From an uncultured Actinomycetes bacterium (GTDB lineage Bacteria; Actinomycetota; Thermoleophilia; Solirubrobacterales; 70-9): a stretch of 7,605 nt of DNA. The stretch is taken from contig CAMPIP010000108.1 of the NCBI GenBank assembly GCA_946886425.1, forward strand, positions 1-7,605, written 5' to 3'. Positions 1 through 6,598 of this stretch are shown here, one piece after another. Made by a program: the position numbers and the translations under genes. Every line of letters begins with the position of its first letter. Position 1 is the stretch's first letter. Under the pieces are notes generated by a model, which searched no databases, was not told the DNA's origin, and saw only the letters and a list, made by a program, of their open reading frames with translations.

Positions 1-48
1 GGGGGAGGGGGGCCGAGGACGCCCTCGCCCGCAGCGCCCCCCTCCCCC
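1..48. repeat. GC-rich inverted repeat inside recG
   Basis: Bases 1-12 (GGGGGAGGGGGG) are the exact reverse complement of bases 37-48. A smaller inverted repeat lies between them: CGAGG at 14-18 against CCTCG at 23-27. This forms a nested hairpin that may continue past the left edge. It lies in the recG reading frame without interrupting it and encodes a low-complexity Gly/Ala/Pro/Glu stretch. The pairing is seen directly. That it is an inserted mobile palindromic element is inferred from its place in an otherwise conserved domain and its partial likeness to the element in ribD. Confidence 0.6.
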
Positions 49-533
49 TGTGGCAGGACCCGCGGGCCGGAGACGACCTCGTATTCGTTAACCGCCAGCC
101 CCTTCTTGGACACCCGCCCGGTGATCTGCAGCTTGGCCCCAGGCTCCAGTTTGTCCGCCACCCAAGGCTGGTTGAACCAAGTCGCCCGAATCGACCCGCT
201 CTCGTCGCCGACCTTGACACTCGTCATCGAGAGCCGCCCGCGCCGGAACGGCCGCGGTTTCGCGCCGAGCACCTCGACCAGGACCGTCGCCTCGCTGTCG
301 GGTTCGACCGCCGCCAGCGGCTGGATCTGGCGGTCGCGGTGGCTGTGCGGGAAGCGCATCAGGACGTCGCCGACGCGGCGGATGCCGGCCTCCGCCGCGG
401 TCTCGGCGAGCTTCGGGCCGACGCCGCCGAGCGCCTGCAGGGAGGCGTCGAGGACGCTCGGGCGCGGCCAGTGGACCGGGGCCCCGAGCAGCTCGGCGCG
501 GCTGGGTTCGCGCTCGCCCGCGAAGACGCGCAC
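1..533 (-). CDS. recG: ATP-dependent DNA helicase RecG, N-terminal part (runs off left edge)
   Basis: RecG remodels stalled replication forks and Holliday junctions using a DNA-binding wedge domain followed by superfamily 2 helicase motifs. Only about the first 177 codons are in the window, so no helicase motif is visible. What can be read fits the RecG N-terminus: a helix-hairpin-helix-like LGGVGPKLAE stretch (residues about 38-47), a FPHSHRDRQI segment (about 64-73), and an OB-fold with GDESGSIRATWFNQPW (about 108-123), the usual wedge signature. The GTG start at 533 overlaps the fakA TAG stop by one base (TAGTG). No good ribosome-binding site precedes it, so translation is probably coupled to fakA. 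After VVSGPRVLP the protein enters a Gly/Pro/Ala-rich stretch (QGEGGAAGEGVLGPPP) where other RecG proteins proceed to a conserved Pro-Val-Tyr segment; see the repeat at 1-48. The fakA-recG order is common in Gram-positive bacteria. Confidence 0.93.
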   Translation of the reverse strand, partial: MRVFAGEREPSRAELLGAPVHWPRPSVLDASLQALGGVGPKLAETAAEAGIRRVGDVLMRFPHSHRDRQIQPLAAVEPDSEATVLVEVLGAKPRPFRRGRLSMTSVKVGDESGSIRATWFNQPWVADKLEPGAKLQITGRVSKKGLAVNEYEVVSGPRVLPQGEGGAAGEGVLGPPP

Positions 534-2164
534 TACTGGGCGGCGAGCAGCCACCACCAGCTCGGCTGGCCGCCTTCGTGGGTCTCGATCTCGACCCCGT
601 CGGGGGCGTGCGTGTCGATCTCCGCGAGCGGGATCGGCGCCCCCTCGCCGGCGATCACGGTGACGATCTCGGCCTCGGTGGCGAGCCGCTGGATCGTCGC
701 CTGCAGGGTCGAGCCGGCGCCGCCCCAGGCAACGATCTCGCCGTCGCTGAAGCCGACCGCGTCGCCCTTCCTGAAGCGTCCCTGGGCGTCGTCGCGGGCC
801 GCCGGGGCGACACCGCCGATCGCGACACCCGCCAGGGCGGCCTCCAGGCGCTCGGCGTTCTCGCTGCCGGTGGCGGCCGGGTCGAGCTCGACCAGGGCCA
901 GCAGGCTGGCCTGCTGCGAGGTCGCCGGCACCACCCGGGCCTGCTTCTCGGAGAGCTCGCAGGCCCGCTCGGCGGCCATCACCACGTTGGAGGAGCTGGG
1001 CAGAACCAGGACCTCGTCGGCGGGGACCGTGTGGATGCCGGCGAGCAGCTCGTAGGTCGAGGGGTTGAGGGTCTCGCCGCCGGGGACGACGTGGGCGCCG
1101 AGCTCGGCGAAGAGGCGTTCCAGCCCCTCCCCCGCCGCCACCGCGACGACGCCGGTGCGGCCGGCTTTCAGGCGCGCGGTCCGCTCCGCCATCTGCTCGC
1201 GCATGTCGGCGACGTCGAGGTTGGTGACCGTGCCGGCGCCCTCGAACAGCGCCACCGCCGCCTCCGGCTCGTCGGTGTGGACGTGGACCTTCAGGGTCGC
1301 CTCGTCGCCGACGACCAGCACCGAGTCGCCCAATCCCTCGAGGCGGGGCAGGAACTGGCGCGACTGCAGGCCGTTGCCGGAGACGATGAAGTTGGTGCAG
1401 TAGCGGTAGCGGCTGTCCTCGTGGTGGGGCAGGCTCATCCGCGGCGGCTCGTGGTGGGAGACCTCGGGCAGCTCGGCGTCGTCGCCGCGCAGGCCGGCGA
1501 CGACGCCGGCCAGGATCAGCACCAGGCCGTAACCGCCGGCGTCGACGACGCCGGACTCGCGCAGCACCTCGAGCTGCTCGGGGGTCCTCGCCACCGCCCG
1601 CTCGCCGTCCTCGATCGCCCGTTCGAGAACCTCGGCGAGGACCGCGTCCTGCTCGCTCTCGGTGACTTCGCGGTCGAGGCGCTGCTTGCCGGCCTCGAGG
1701 TGGGCGAGCTGGCGGGCGATCGAGTGGGCCATCTCGCGGAAGACGGTCAGCATCGTCCCCTCGGCCGGCTCGCGAACCGACTCGTAGGCCGCGTCGGCGG
1801 CGCTGGCGAAGGCGGCGGCGACGAGGACCGGGTCGACCAGCTCGCCGGGGCGGCTGGCCAGCTCCTCGGCGGCGCCGCGGACGATCTGGCTGAGGATCAC
1901 GCCGGAGTTGCCGCGGGCGCCCATCAGCGCCGCCCGGGCCAGGGCCTGGACCAACGCGGTGCGGCCGACGTCGTCGACCTCGTGGCCGTCGAGGCGGTCG
2001 AGTTCCTCCATCACCGCCCGCATCGTCATCGCCATGTTGTCGCCGGTGTCGCCGTCGGCGACCGGGAAGACGTTGAGGTCATTGACCTCCTGGCGACGCG
2101 CCTCCAGTGAGGCGTAGGCAGAGGTGATGACCCGCCGGAACCGGGCGATCGAGGGATCGGGCAT
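533..2164 (-). CDS. fakA: DhaL/DegV-fold protein, fatty acid kinase FakA (YloV) family
   Basis: FakA phosphorylates fatty acids presented by a separate FakB (DegV-family) carrier, feeding exogenous fatty acids into phospholipid synthesis; it acts in the cytosol. The 543-residue product has the usual family length and three regions. The N-terminal DhaL kinase domain carries NVFPVADGDTGDNM (residues 31-44, with Mg-binding Asp37 and Asp39), MGARGNSGVILSQ (81-93) and SGVVDAGGYGLVLI (about 204-217). The middle domain has Cys256 and HVH at 294-296, matching the zinc ligands known for FakA. The C-terminal EDD-like domain includes LPSSSNVVMAAERA (388-401). I chose the ATG at 2164 because a TAGATT -10-like box lies 10 bases before it; a GTG at 2185 would add seven residues. 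No fakB is in the window, so substrate specificity is inferred from the family. The 3' end overlaps the recG start. Confidence 0.9.
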   Translation of the reverse strand: MPDPSIARFRRVITSAYASLEARRQEVNDLNVFPVADGDTGDNMAMTMRAVMEELDRLDGHEVDDVGRTALVQALARAALMGARGNSGVILSQIVRGAAEELASRPGELVDPVLVAAAFASAADAAYESVREPAEGTMLTVFREMAHSIARQLAHLEAGKQRLDREVTESEQDAVLAEVLERAIEDGERAVARTPEQLEVLRESGVVDAGGYGLVLILAGVVAGLRGDDAELPEVSHHEPPRMSLPHHEDSRYRYCTNFIVSGNGLQSRQFLPRLEGLGDSVLVVGDEATLKVHVHTDEPEAAVALFEGAGTVTNLDVADMREQMAERTARLKAGRTGVVAVAAGEGLERLFAELGAHVVPGGETLNPSTYELLAGIHTVPADEVLVLPSSSNVVMAAERACELSEKQARVVPATSQQASLLALVELDPAATGSENAERLEAALAGVAIGGVAPAARDDAQGRFRKGDAVGFSDGEIVAWGGAGSTLQATIQRLATEAEIVTVIAGEGAPIPLAEIDTHAPDGVEIETHEGGQPSWWWLLAAQ

Positions 2165-2174
2165 CTGGCCGGGG

Positions 2175-2180
2175 AATCTA
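2175..2180 (-). promoter_or_regulatory. Putative -10 box of fakA-recG
   Basis: Reading leftward, the sequence is GCTAG followed by ATT, giving a TAGATT box that fits the actinobacterial TANNNT -10 consensus. It ends 10 bases before the chosen fakA ATG. The -35 region (about 2198-2204) is weak. No Shine-Dalgarno sequence lies between box and ATG, so a leaderless or nearly leaderless transcript is likely. This is an inference from spacing only. Confidence 0.4.
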
Positions 2181-2222
2181 GCCACCCAGTGCGGACAGCG
2201 AACACCGGACCGCCGCCGTTGC

Positions 2223-2228
2223 TAGCGT
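2223..2228 (+). promoter_or_regulatory. Putative -10 box of the MMPL transporter gene
   Basis: TAGCGT, within the context GCTAGCGT, fits TANNNT and ends exactly 10 bases before the ATG at 2239. This is the same spacing and the same GCTAG lead as the opposing fakA box. The -35 positions of the two promoters would overlap at about 2198-2205, so polymerase could probably use only one at a time. If this box is real, the GTG at 2227 cannot be the start codon because it lies inside the box. Confidence 0.4.
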
Positions 2229-2238
2229 GCCGCGCTCG

Positions 2239-4425
2239 ATGCGACGCTTCGCCACCTGGATCACCGGTCACCGCAAGACGGTGATCATCGGCTGGATCGC
2301 CGCCCTGTTCGTGATCGGGGGAATCTCCGGATCGGTCGGCTCCGACTTCACCGAAGAATTCAAGCTGCCCGCTTCCGACTCCAAGGAAGCCTTCGACCTG
2401 CTCGAAAGCAAGTTCCCCGCCCAGTCCGGGGACGCGGCGCAGATCGTCTTCAAGGCCGAGGGCGGCGTCGAAGCCCCCGCCGTGAAGAAGAAGATGGAGG
2501 CGGCCTTCGCGGAAATCGAGGAGTTCCCCCACGTCAGCGAAGTCGCCAGCCCCTACCAGCGCGGCGGCGCCGCCGCGATCAGCCAGGACGGCGAAATCGC
2601 CTACGCGACGGTCCAGTTCGACGCCGCCGGCAACAAGCTCGACAAAGAGAACACCCGGGAAATCATCGCGATCGCCGAGCAGCCCTCGGGCGATGGCCTG
2701 CAGGTCGAGCTCGGCGGCAACGTGATCGCGGAATCCGAACTGGAGGAAGGCGACTCCTCCTTCGGCATCGGCCTTCTGGCCGCGATGGTGGTGCTGCTGA
2801 TCACCTTCGGCTCGGTCGTGGCGATGGGCCTGCCGATCGTCACGGCGCTGTTCGCGCTCGGCGTCGGGATCAGCCTGGTCACCCTCGCCACCCACGTCTT
2901 CGACATGGCCAACTTCGCGCCGGTCCTGGCGGCGATGATCGGCCTCGGCGTCGGGGTCGACTATGCCCTCTTCATCCTCACCCGCTTCCGCAACGGCCTC
3001 GACGACGGGATGGAGCCGCGGGCGGCGGCAATCGCCGCTGTCGACACCGCCGGCCGCGCTGTCCTATTCGCGGGAATCACGGTGATCATCGCCCTGATGG
3101 GCATGTTCCTGCTCGGGCTCACCTTCCTCTATGGGGTGGCGGCGGCTGCCGCGCTGGCGGTGCTGTTCACGATGATCGCGGCGCTGACCCTGCTGCCGGC
3201 GCTGCTGACGATCGTCGGCCGCCGGGTCGACCGGCTACGCATCCCCGGCCTCGGCAGCCGCGGCCCTACCGCGACCGAGCGGACCAAGTGGTACCGCTGG
3301 AGCCATGAGATCCAGCGCCGGCCCTGGCTGGCGGCGATTCTCTCCGGCGGCCTCCTGATCGTCCTCTGCATCCCGACCCTCTCGCTGCGGCTCGGCACCA
3401 ACGACGCCGGCACCGAACCGCCGGACAAAACGACCCGCAAGGCCTACGACCTCCTGGCCGAGGGCTTCGGGCCGGGCTTCAACGGGCCCTTCGTGATGGT
3501 CGCGGCGCTGCCCGACAAGGGCGAAGACGCCGCCCTGGTCGAGCTGAAGCAGACGCTGGACAAGGAAGAGGGCGTCGCCGCGACGACCGACATCAGCCTC
3601 AACGACGAACGGAACACCGGGGTCTTCCAGGTCTACCCGACTACCTCACCCCAGAGCGAGGCGACCACCGAACTGCTGGACCGGATCCGCGACGACGTGA
3701 TCCCGCCGATCGAGCAGCAGACGAAGGCGCAGCTCCACGTCGGCGGCATCAACGCGATCTTCGAGGACTTCGGCGAAGCGATCACCGAAAAGCTGCCACT
3801 CTTCATCGGCGTCGTCGTGCTGCTCTCGGCGCTGCTGCTGATGGCCGTATTCCGCTCGGTCCTGGTGCCGCTGAAGGCGGTGCTGATGAACCTGCTCTCG
3901 ATCGGGGCCGCCTTCGGCCTGATCGTCGCGGTCTTCCAGTGGGGCTGGGGCGCCAGCCTGATCGGCGTCGACAACACCGGCCCGATCATCTCCTTCTTCC
4001 CGATCTTCCTGTTCGCGATCGTCTTCGGGCTCTCGATGGACTACGAGGTGTTCCTGCTGTCGCGGATCCACGAGGAGTGGGAGCACCGCAAAGACGCAAC
4101 CATGGCCGTCACTCGCGGCCTCGCCCTGACCGGCCGCGTGATCACCGCCGCCGCGGCGATCATGGTCACCGTCTTCGCCTCCTTCATGCTCGGCGACGAA
4201 CGGATCATCAAACTGTTCGGCCTCGGACTGGCCGCCGCCGTCTTCATCGACGCCGTGATCATCCGCTCGGTCCTCGTCCCGGCGATAATGCAGCTCCTCG
4301 GCACCCGCGCCTGGTGGCTGCCCGCCTGGCTCGACCGGATCCTCCCCAAGCTCCACGTCGAGCCGGCCGAGGGCGACCCGGCCCCGACGGGCGAGCATCC
4401 GGTAGTAGAGCCGTCACAACCCTGA
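2239..4425 (+). CDS. MMPL/RND-family membrane transporter
   Basis: This is an inner-membrane transporter of the MMPL (mycobacterial membrane protein large, YdfJ-like) branch of the RND superfamily. These export lipids or other hydrophobic compounds using the proton gradient; the substrate here is not predictable. The 728 residues form two homologous halves. Each half has one membrane helix (residues about 14-31 and 366-384), a soluble extracytoplasmic domain (about 32-175 and 385-510), and then a five-helix bundle (about 178-325 and 515-690). The proton-relay Asp-Tyr pairs are present in both halves: D241-Y242 in GVGVDYALFILTRFRNGL and D601-Y602 in GLSMDYEVFLLSRIHEEW. A short charged, Pro-rich tail follows the last helix. 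The ATG at 2239 is preferred over the GTG at 2227 because MRRFATWITGHRK is a typical start and a -10 box covers the GTG. It is intact and oriented against its neighbours. GAA codons seem commoner than in fakA, which may hint at separate ancestry. Confidence 0.92.
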   Translation: MRRFATWITGHRKTVIIGWIAALFVIGGISGSVGSDFTEEFKLPASDSKEAFDLLESKFPAQSGDAAQIVFKAEGGVEAPAVKKKMEAAFAEIEEFPHVSEVASPYQRGGAAAISQDGEIAYATVQFDAAGNKLDKENTREIIAIAEQPSGDGLQVELGGNVIAESELEEGDSSFGIGLLAAMVVLLITFGSVVAMGLPIVTALFALGVGISLVTLATHVFDMANFAPVLAAMIGLGVGVDYALFILTRFRNGLDDGMEPRAAAIAAVDTAGRAVLFAGITVIIALMGMFLLGLTFLYGVAAAAALAVLFTMIAALTLLPALLTIVGRRVDRLRIPGLGSRGPTATERTKWYRWSHEIQRRPWLAAILSGGLLIVLCIPTLSLRLGTNDAGTEPPDKTTRKAYDLLAEGFGPGFNGPFVMVAALPDKGEDAALVELKQTLDKEEGVAATTDISLNDERNTGVFQVYPTTSPQSEATTELLDRIRDDVIPPIEQQTKAQLHVGGINAIFEDFGEAITEKLPLFIGVVVLLSALLLMAVFRSVLVPLKAVLMNLLSIGAAFGLIVAVFQWGWGASLIGVDNTGPIISFFPIFLFAIVFGLSMDYEVFLLSRIHEEWEHRKDATMAVTRGLALTGRVITAAAAIMVTVFASFMLGDERIIKLFGLGLAAAVFIDAVIIRSVLVPAIMQLLGTRAWWLPAWLDRILPKLHVEPAEGDPAPTGEHPVVEPSQP

Positions 4426-4446
4426 GGTCGTAGGACACCCTGCGCC

Positions 4447-4576
4447 GATCGAGGCGGCGTAGAGGCCGGCCTGGCCAAGCCAGGGCGTGCACGCCGACGA
4501 GCTAGTAGCGGAGCTACGTGCGAGAAGGCGGGTGCGGCATGGCGCCGCGCCAGACGGCGTCTACGCCGCCTTGATC
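4447..4576. repeat. Long inverted repeat: inverted copy of the rpmB 3' end
   Basis: Bases 4447-4468 are complementary to 4555-4576, with one mismatch (4464/4559) and one G-T pair (4451/4572) over 22 positions. A further CTGGC/GCCAG match lies at 4471-4475 and 4549-4553. The right arm is the last codons of rpmB (Ile-Lys-Ala-Ala-stop). The left arm reads on the plus strand as Ile-Glu-Ala-Ala-stop, so it looks like an inverted copy of the rpmB end. The 86-base loop holds three smaller palindromes: CCTGGC/GCCAGG at 4470-4484, GGCGTGCACGCC at 4484-4495, and GTAGC/GCTAC at 4505-4517. It could serve as a two-way terminator for the convergent genes, or be the scar of a rearrangement. There is no T-tract. 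The pairing is seen directly; the role is inference. Confidence 0.65.
4470..4517. terminator. Hairpin cluster between convergent genes, possible bidirectional terminator
   Basis: Three adjacent palindromes sit between the transporter stop (4425) and the rpmB stop (4561). They are a 6-bp stem with a CAA loop (4470-4484), the 12-bp perfect palindrome GGCGTGCACGCC (4484-4495), and a 5-bp stem with a GGA loop (4505-4517). Neither strand has a U-run after a stem, so a classical intrinsic terminator is not supported. Stem-only terminators have been proposed in actinobacteria, and convergent gene ends are the right place for one. The rest of the 4426-4560 interval has no credible gene. Confidence 0.35.
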
Positions 4577-4752
4577 ACCTTGTTGGACTTCAGGCAGCGC
4601 GTGCAGACGTAAGCGCGCGTGATGCCGCCGGCCTCTTGGATCCGGACCTTCTGGAGGTTCGGATCGAAGCGGCGCTTGGTGGCGACCATCGAGTGGCTCC
4701 GGGACTGTCCGAACCCGGGCTTCTTTCCGCAGCTGTGGCAAACCTTGGCCAT
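4561..4752 (-). CDS. rpmB: 50S ribosomal protein L28, zinc-ribbon form
   Basis: L28 is a small protein of the large ribosomal subunit that binds 23S rRNA. The 63-residue product begins MAKVCHSCGKKPGFGQSRSH, has the family's KRRFDPNLQKVRI core (27-38), and ends with VCTRCLKSNKVIKAA. Cys5, Cys8, Cys50 and Cys53 form two CxxC pairs, so this is the zinc-binding (C+) form; many bacteria also encode a cysteine-free copy used under zinc shortage. Length and sequence are normal for the family. It follows ribH by 42 bases on the same strand. A TANNNT box upstream suggests its own start, but read-through from the riboflavin operon is also possible because no terminator is visible between them. The last codons are duplicated in inverted form downstream (4447-4468). 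Confidence 0.97.
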   Translation of the reverse strand: MAKVCHSCGKKPGFGQSRSHSMVATKRRFDPNLQKVRIQEAGGITRAYVCTRCLKSNKVIKAA

Positions 4753-4763
4753 GAGGACGGTGG

Positions 4764-4769
4764 ATGGTA
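4764..4769 (-). promoter_or_regulatory. Putative -10 box of rpmB
   Basis: On the minus strand TACCAT fits TANNNT and ends 11 bases before the rpmB ATG, close to the 10-base spacing of the two boxes near 2200. No Shine-Dalgarno sequence lies in the 42-base gap after ribH. The -35 region is not recognisable. Together this suggests, but does not prove, a nearly leaderless rpmB transcript. Confidence 0.3.
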
Positions 4770-4794
4770 CCCAGTCGGGAAAGTCGGTGCTCTC

Positions 4795-5283
4795 TCAGCA
4801 GAGCTGGCGCTTCAGGAGCGCCATCCGGGCGACCGTCAGGGCGGCGTTGCGGCCCTGGTCGCGCTTGCCCCCGCCGGCCCGCGCGAGCGCCTGCTCCATG
4901 GTGTCGCAAGTGATCACGCCGAAGGCACAGGGCACGCCGGTCTCCAGCTGCACGTCCTGGATGCCGCGGGCGGCCTCGGCGCAGACGAAGTCGTAGTGGT
5001 CCGTCTCGCCGCGGATCACGACGCCGAGGCAGGCGACGCCGTGGTAGCCGGCCTCGGCGAAGGTCCTGGCGGCGAAGGGCAGCTCGTAGGCGCCGGGGAC
5101 CGAGACCTCCTCGACGGAGTCGGGGTCGACGCCGGCGATCTCGAAGCCTTCGCGGGCGCCGCCGAGCAACCGCTGCGCGAGGTCCTCGTAGAAGCGGCCG
5201 ACGCAGACGCCGAAGCGCAGCGGCGCCAGGGTGCCGCGGTCGTACTCGCTGAACTCCTCCAGGAACGCCCCCGCCTCAGACAT
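4795..5283 (-). CDS. ribH: 6,7-dimethyl-8-ribityllumazine synthase
   Basis: RibH condenses 5-amino-6-ribitylaminouracil with 3,4-dihydroxy-2-butanone 4-phosphate to give 6,7-dimethyl-8-ribityllumazine, the next-to-last step of riboflavin synthesis. The family assembles as pentamers or 60-subunit capsids. The 162-residue product shows PGAYELP (63-69, substrate binding), [14 protein letters not shown] (87-100) with the catalytic His96, and a [18 protein letters not shown] segment (116-133). Two usual features vary: the Phe-Asn of the ribityl-binding loop is Phe31-Tyr32, and the common Lys-Gly near the C-terminus is Gln-Gly (143-144). Neither suggests loss of function. The ATG at 5283 lies inside ribBA, 8 bases before the end of that gene, and an AAGG sequence about 6 bases upstream can serve as ribosome-binding site. 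Translation is therefore likely coupled to ribBA. Confidence 0.96.
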   Translation of the reverse strand: MSEAGAFLEEFSEYDRGTLAPLRFGVCVGRFYEDLAQRLLGGAREGFEIAGVDPDSVEEVSVPGAYELPFAARTFAEAGYHGVACLGVVIRGETDHYDFVCAEAARGIQDVQLETGVPCAFGVITCDTMEQALARAGGGKRDQGRNAALTVARMALLKRQLC

Positions 5284-6598
5284 CGGCGGCCTTCGCGTCG
5301 CGTTCCTCCTCGTCGCGGATCATCTCCTCGTCGAGGGCCAGGCCCTGGTGGTGCAGCGAGTGGCCCATCTTGTCGCGCTTGGCGCGCAGGTAGGCCTCGT
5401 TGTGGACGTTCGGCTCGGGCTGGATCGGCACCTGCTCGCTGACCGAGAGGCCGTAGCCCTCGAGGCCGACGATCTTTTTCGGGTTGTTGGTGAGGATGCG
5501 GATGCTGGTCAGGCCAAGGTCGCCGAGGATCTGGGCGCCGATCCCGTAGTCGCGCAGGTCGGCCGGCAGGCCCAGCTTGAGGTTGGCCTCGACGGTGTCG
5601 GCGCCCTCCTCCTGCAGCTTGTAGGCCTTCAGCTTGTTGAGGAGGCCGATCCCGCGGCCCTCCTGGGAGAGGTAGAGGAGGACGCCCTGGCCCTCCTCCT
5701 CGATCATCGCCAGGGCCGCCGCCAGCTGCTCGCCGCAGTCGCAGCGCATGCTGTGGAAGACGTCGCCGGTGAGGCACTCGCTGTGGACACGGACCAGCAC
5801 GTCCTGCTCGCCGTCGACGTCGCCCTTGACCATCGCCACGTGGTGTTTGTCGTCGACCAGGGAGCGGTAGCCGACCGCGGTGAAGTCGCCGAAGGAGGTC
5901 GGCAGGGCAGTGTCGACGACCCGCTCGACCAGCTTCTCGGTGCGGCGCCGGTAGGCGATCAGCTCGGCGACGGTGATCATCTTCAGGCCGTGCTTCTCGC
6001 AGTACGGGATCAGGTCCGGGACGCGGGCCATGGTGCCGTCGTCGTTCATCACCTCGCAGATGACGCCGGCCGGGGAGAGGCCGGCGAGGCGGGCGAGGTC
6101 GACGCTGGCCTCGGTGTGGCCGGTGCGCTCGAGGACGCCGCCGTCTTTGGCGCGCAGCGGGAACATGTGGCCGGGGACGACGATGTCGCGCGGGCCCGAC
6201 GCGGGGTCGATCGCTACCTGGATCGTGTGGGCGCGGTCGTGGGCGGAGATGCCGGTGCTGACCCCCGCCGCGGCCTCGATCGTGACCGTGAAGGCGGTCT
6301 GCAGCGGCGCCTCGTTCTTGGCCGCCATCAGCTTCAGGCCGAGGCTTTCGCAGCGCTCGGCGGTGAGGGCGATGCAGATCAGGCCGCGCGCCTCCTTGGC
6401 CATGAAATTGACCGCCTCCGGCGTCGCGAACTGCGCCGCCATCACCAGGTCGCCCTCGTTCTCGCGGTCCTCGCCGTCACAGACGACGACCATCCGCCCG
6501 CGGCGGATCTCCTCGATCGCTTCCTCGATCGTCGAGAACGGGCTCGTCCCGTCCGCGGCGGTCACCGGCTCCTGCTGCGTTTCAGTCTCCTGGCTCAC
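5276..6598 (-). CDS. ribBA: Bifunctional 3,4-dihydroxy-2-butanone-4-phosphate synthase / GTP cyclohydrolase II
   Basis: This fused enzyme supplies both precursors of riboflavin: dihydroxybutanone phosphate from ribulose 5-phosphate (N-terminal half) and the pyrimidine precursor from GTP (C-terminal half). Of 440 residues, about 20-220 form the RibB domain, with the acidic metal site [11 protein letters not shown] (41-51), [11 protein letters not shown] (144-154) and [14 protein letters not shown] (160-173). Residues about 225-415 form the RibA domain. Its zinc cysteines are Cys275, Cys286 and Cys288 (C-x10-C-x-C), followed by EGRGIGL (313-319), the catalytic RDYGIGAQI region (349-357) and LTNNPKK (369-375). 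After the usual KMGHSL end there is a charged tail of about 26 residues rich in Glu and Asp. The GTG start overlaps the ribE stop (GTGA) and has a strong AAAGGAG 5 bases upstream. Length and motifs are normal for the fusion, and both activities should be intact. Confidence 0.97.
   Translation of the reverse strand: MSQETETQQEPVTAADGTSPFSTIEEAIEEIRRGRMVVVCDGEDRENEGDLVMAAQFATPEAVNFMAKEARGLICIALTAERCESLGLKLMAAKNEAPLQTAFTVTIEAAAGVSTGISAHDRAHTIQVAIDPASGPRDIVVPGHMFPLRAKDGGVLERTGHTEASVDLARLAGLSPAGVICEVMNDDGTMARVPDLIPYCEKHGLKMITVAELIAYRRRTEKLVERVVDTALPTSFGDFTAVGYRSLVDDKHHVAMVKGDVDGEQDVLVRVHSECLTGDVFHSMRCDCGEQLAAALAMIEEEGQGVLLYLSQEGRGIGLLNKLKAYKLQEEGADTVEANLKLGLPADLRDYGIGAQILGDLGLTSIRILTNNPKKIVGLEGYGLSVSEQVPIQPEPNVHNEAYLRAKRDKMGHSLHHQGLALDEEMIRDEEERDAKAADV

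Noticed and set aside
578..2110. Long plus-strand open frame opposite fakA
   Set aside because: It has no recognisable motif and its Leu/Val/Gly/Asp/Ala-rich composition is the usual antisense shadow of a GC-rich gene. fakA on the other strand has clear family motifs.
2183..2185. GTG as start codon of fakA
   Set aside because: It would add seven residues lacking family similarity and has no ribosome-binding site; the ATG at 2164 has a well-placed promoter box. It cannot be fully excluded.
2227..2229. GTG as start codon of the transporter
   Set aside because: It lies inside the likely -10 box and would only add Met-Pro-Arg-Ser before the typical MRRFATWI start at 2239. It remains possible.
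2026..2895. Minus-strand open frame crossing the fakA start and the transporter gene
   Set aside because: Its C-terminal half is fakA read in another frame and its N-terminal half is antisense to the transporter; it would also run through the divergent promoter region.
3646..4398. Minus-strand open frame opposite the transporter 3' half
   Set aside because: It is highly charged Asp/Glu/Arg/Gln-rich sequence without motifs, antisense to conserved MMPL helices.
4426..4560. A small gene or tRNA in the rpmB-transporter interval
   Set aside because: The hairpins do not have tRNA arm spacing or a T-loop, and no open frame there has a credible start or composition.
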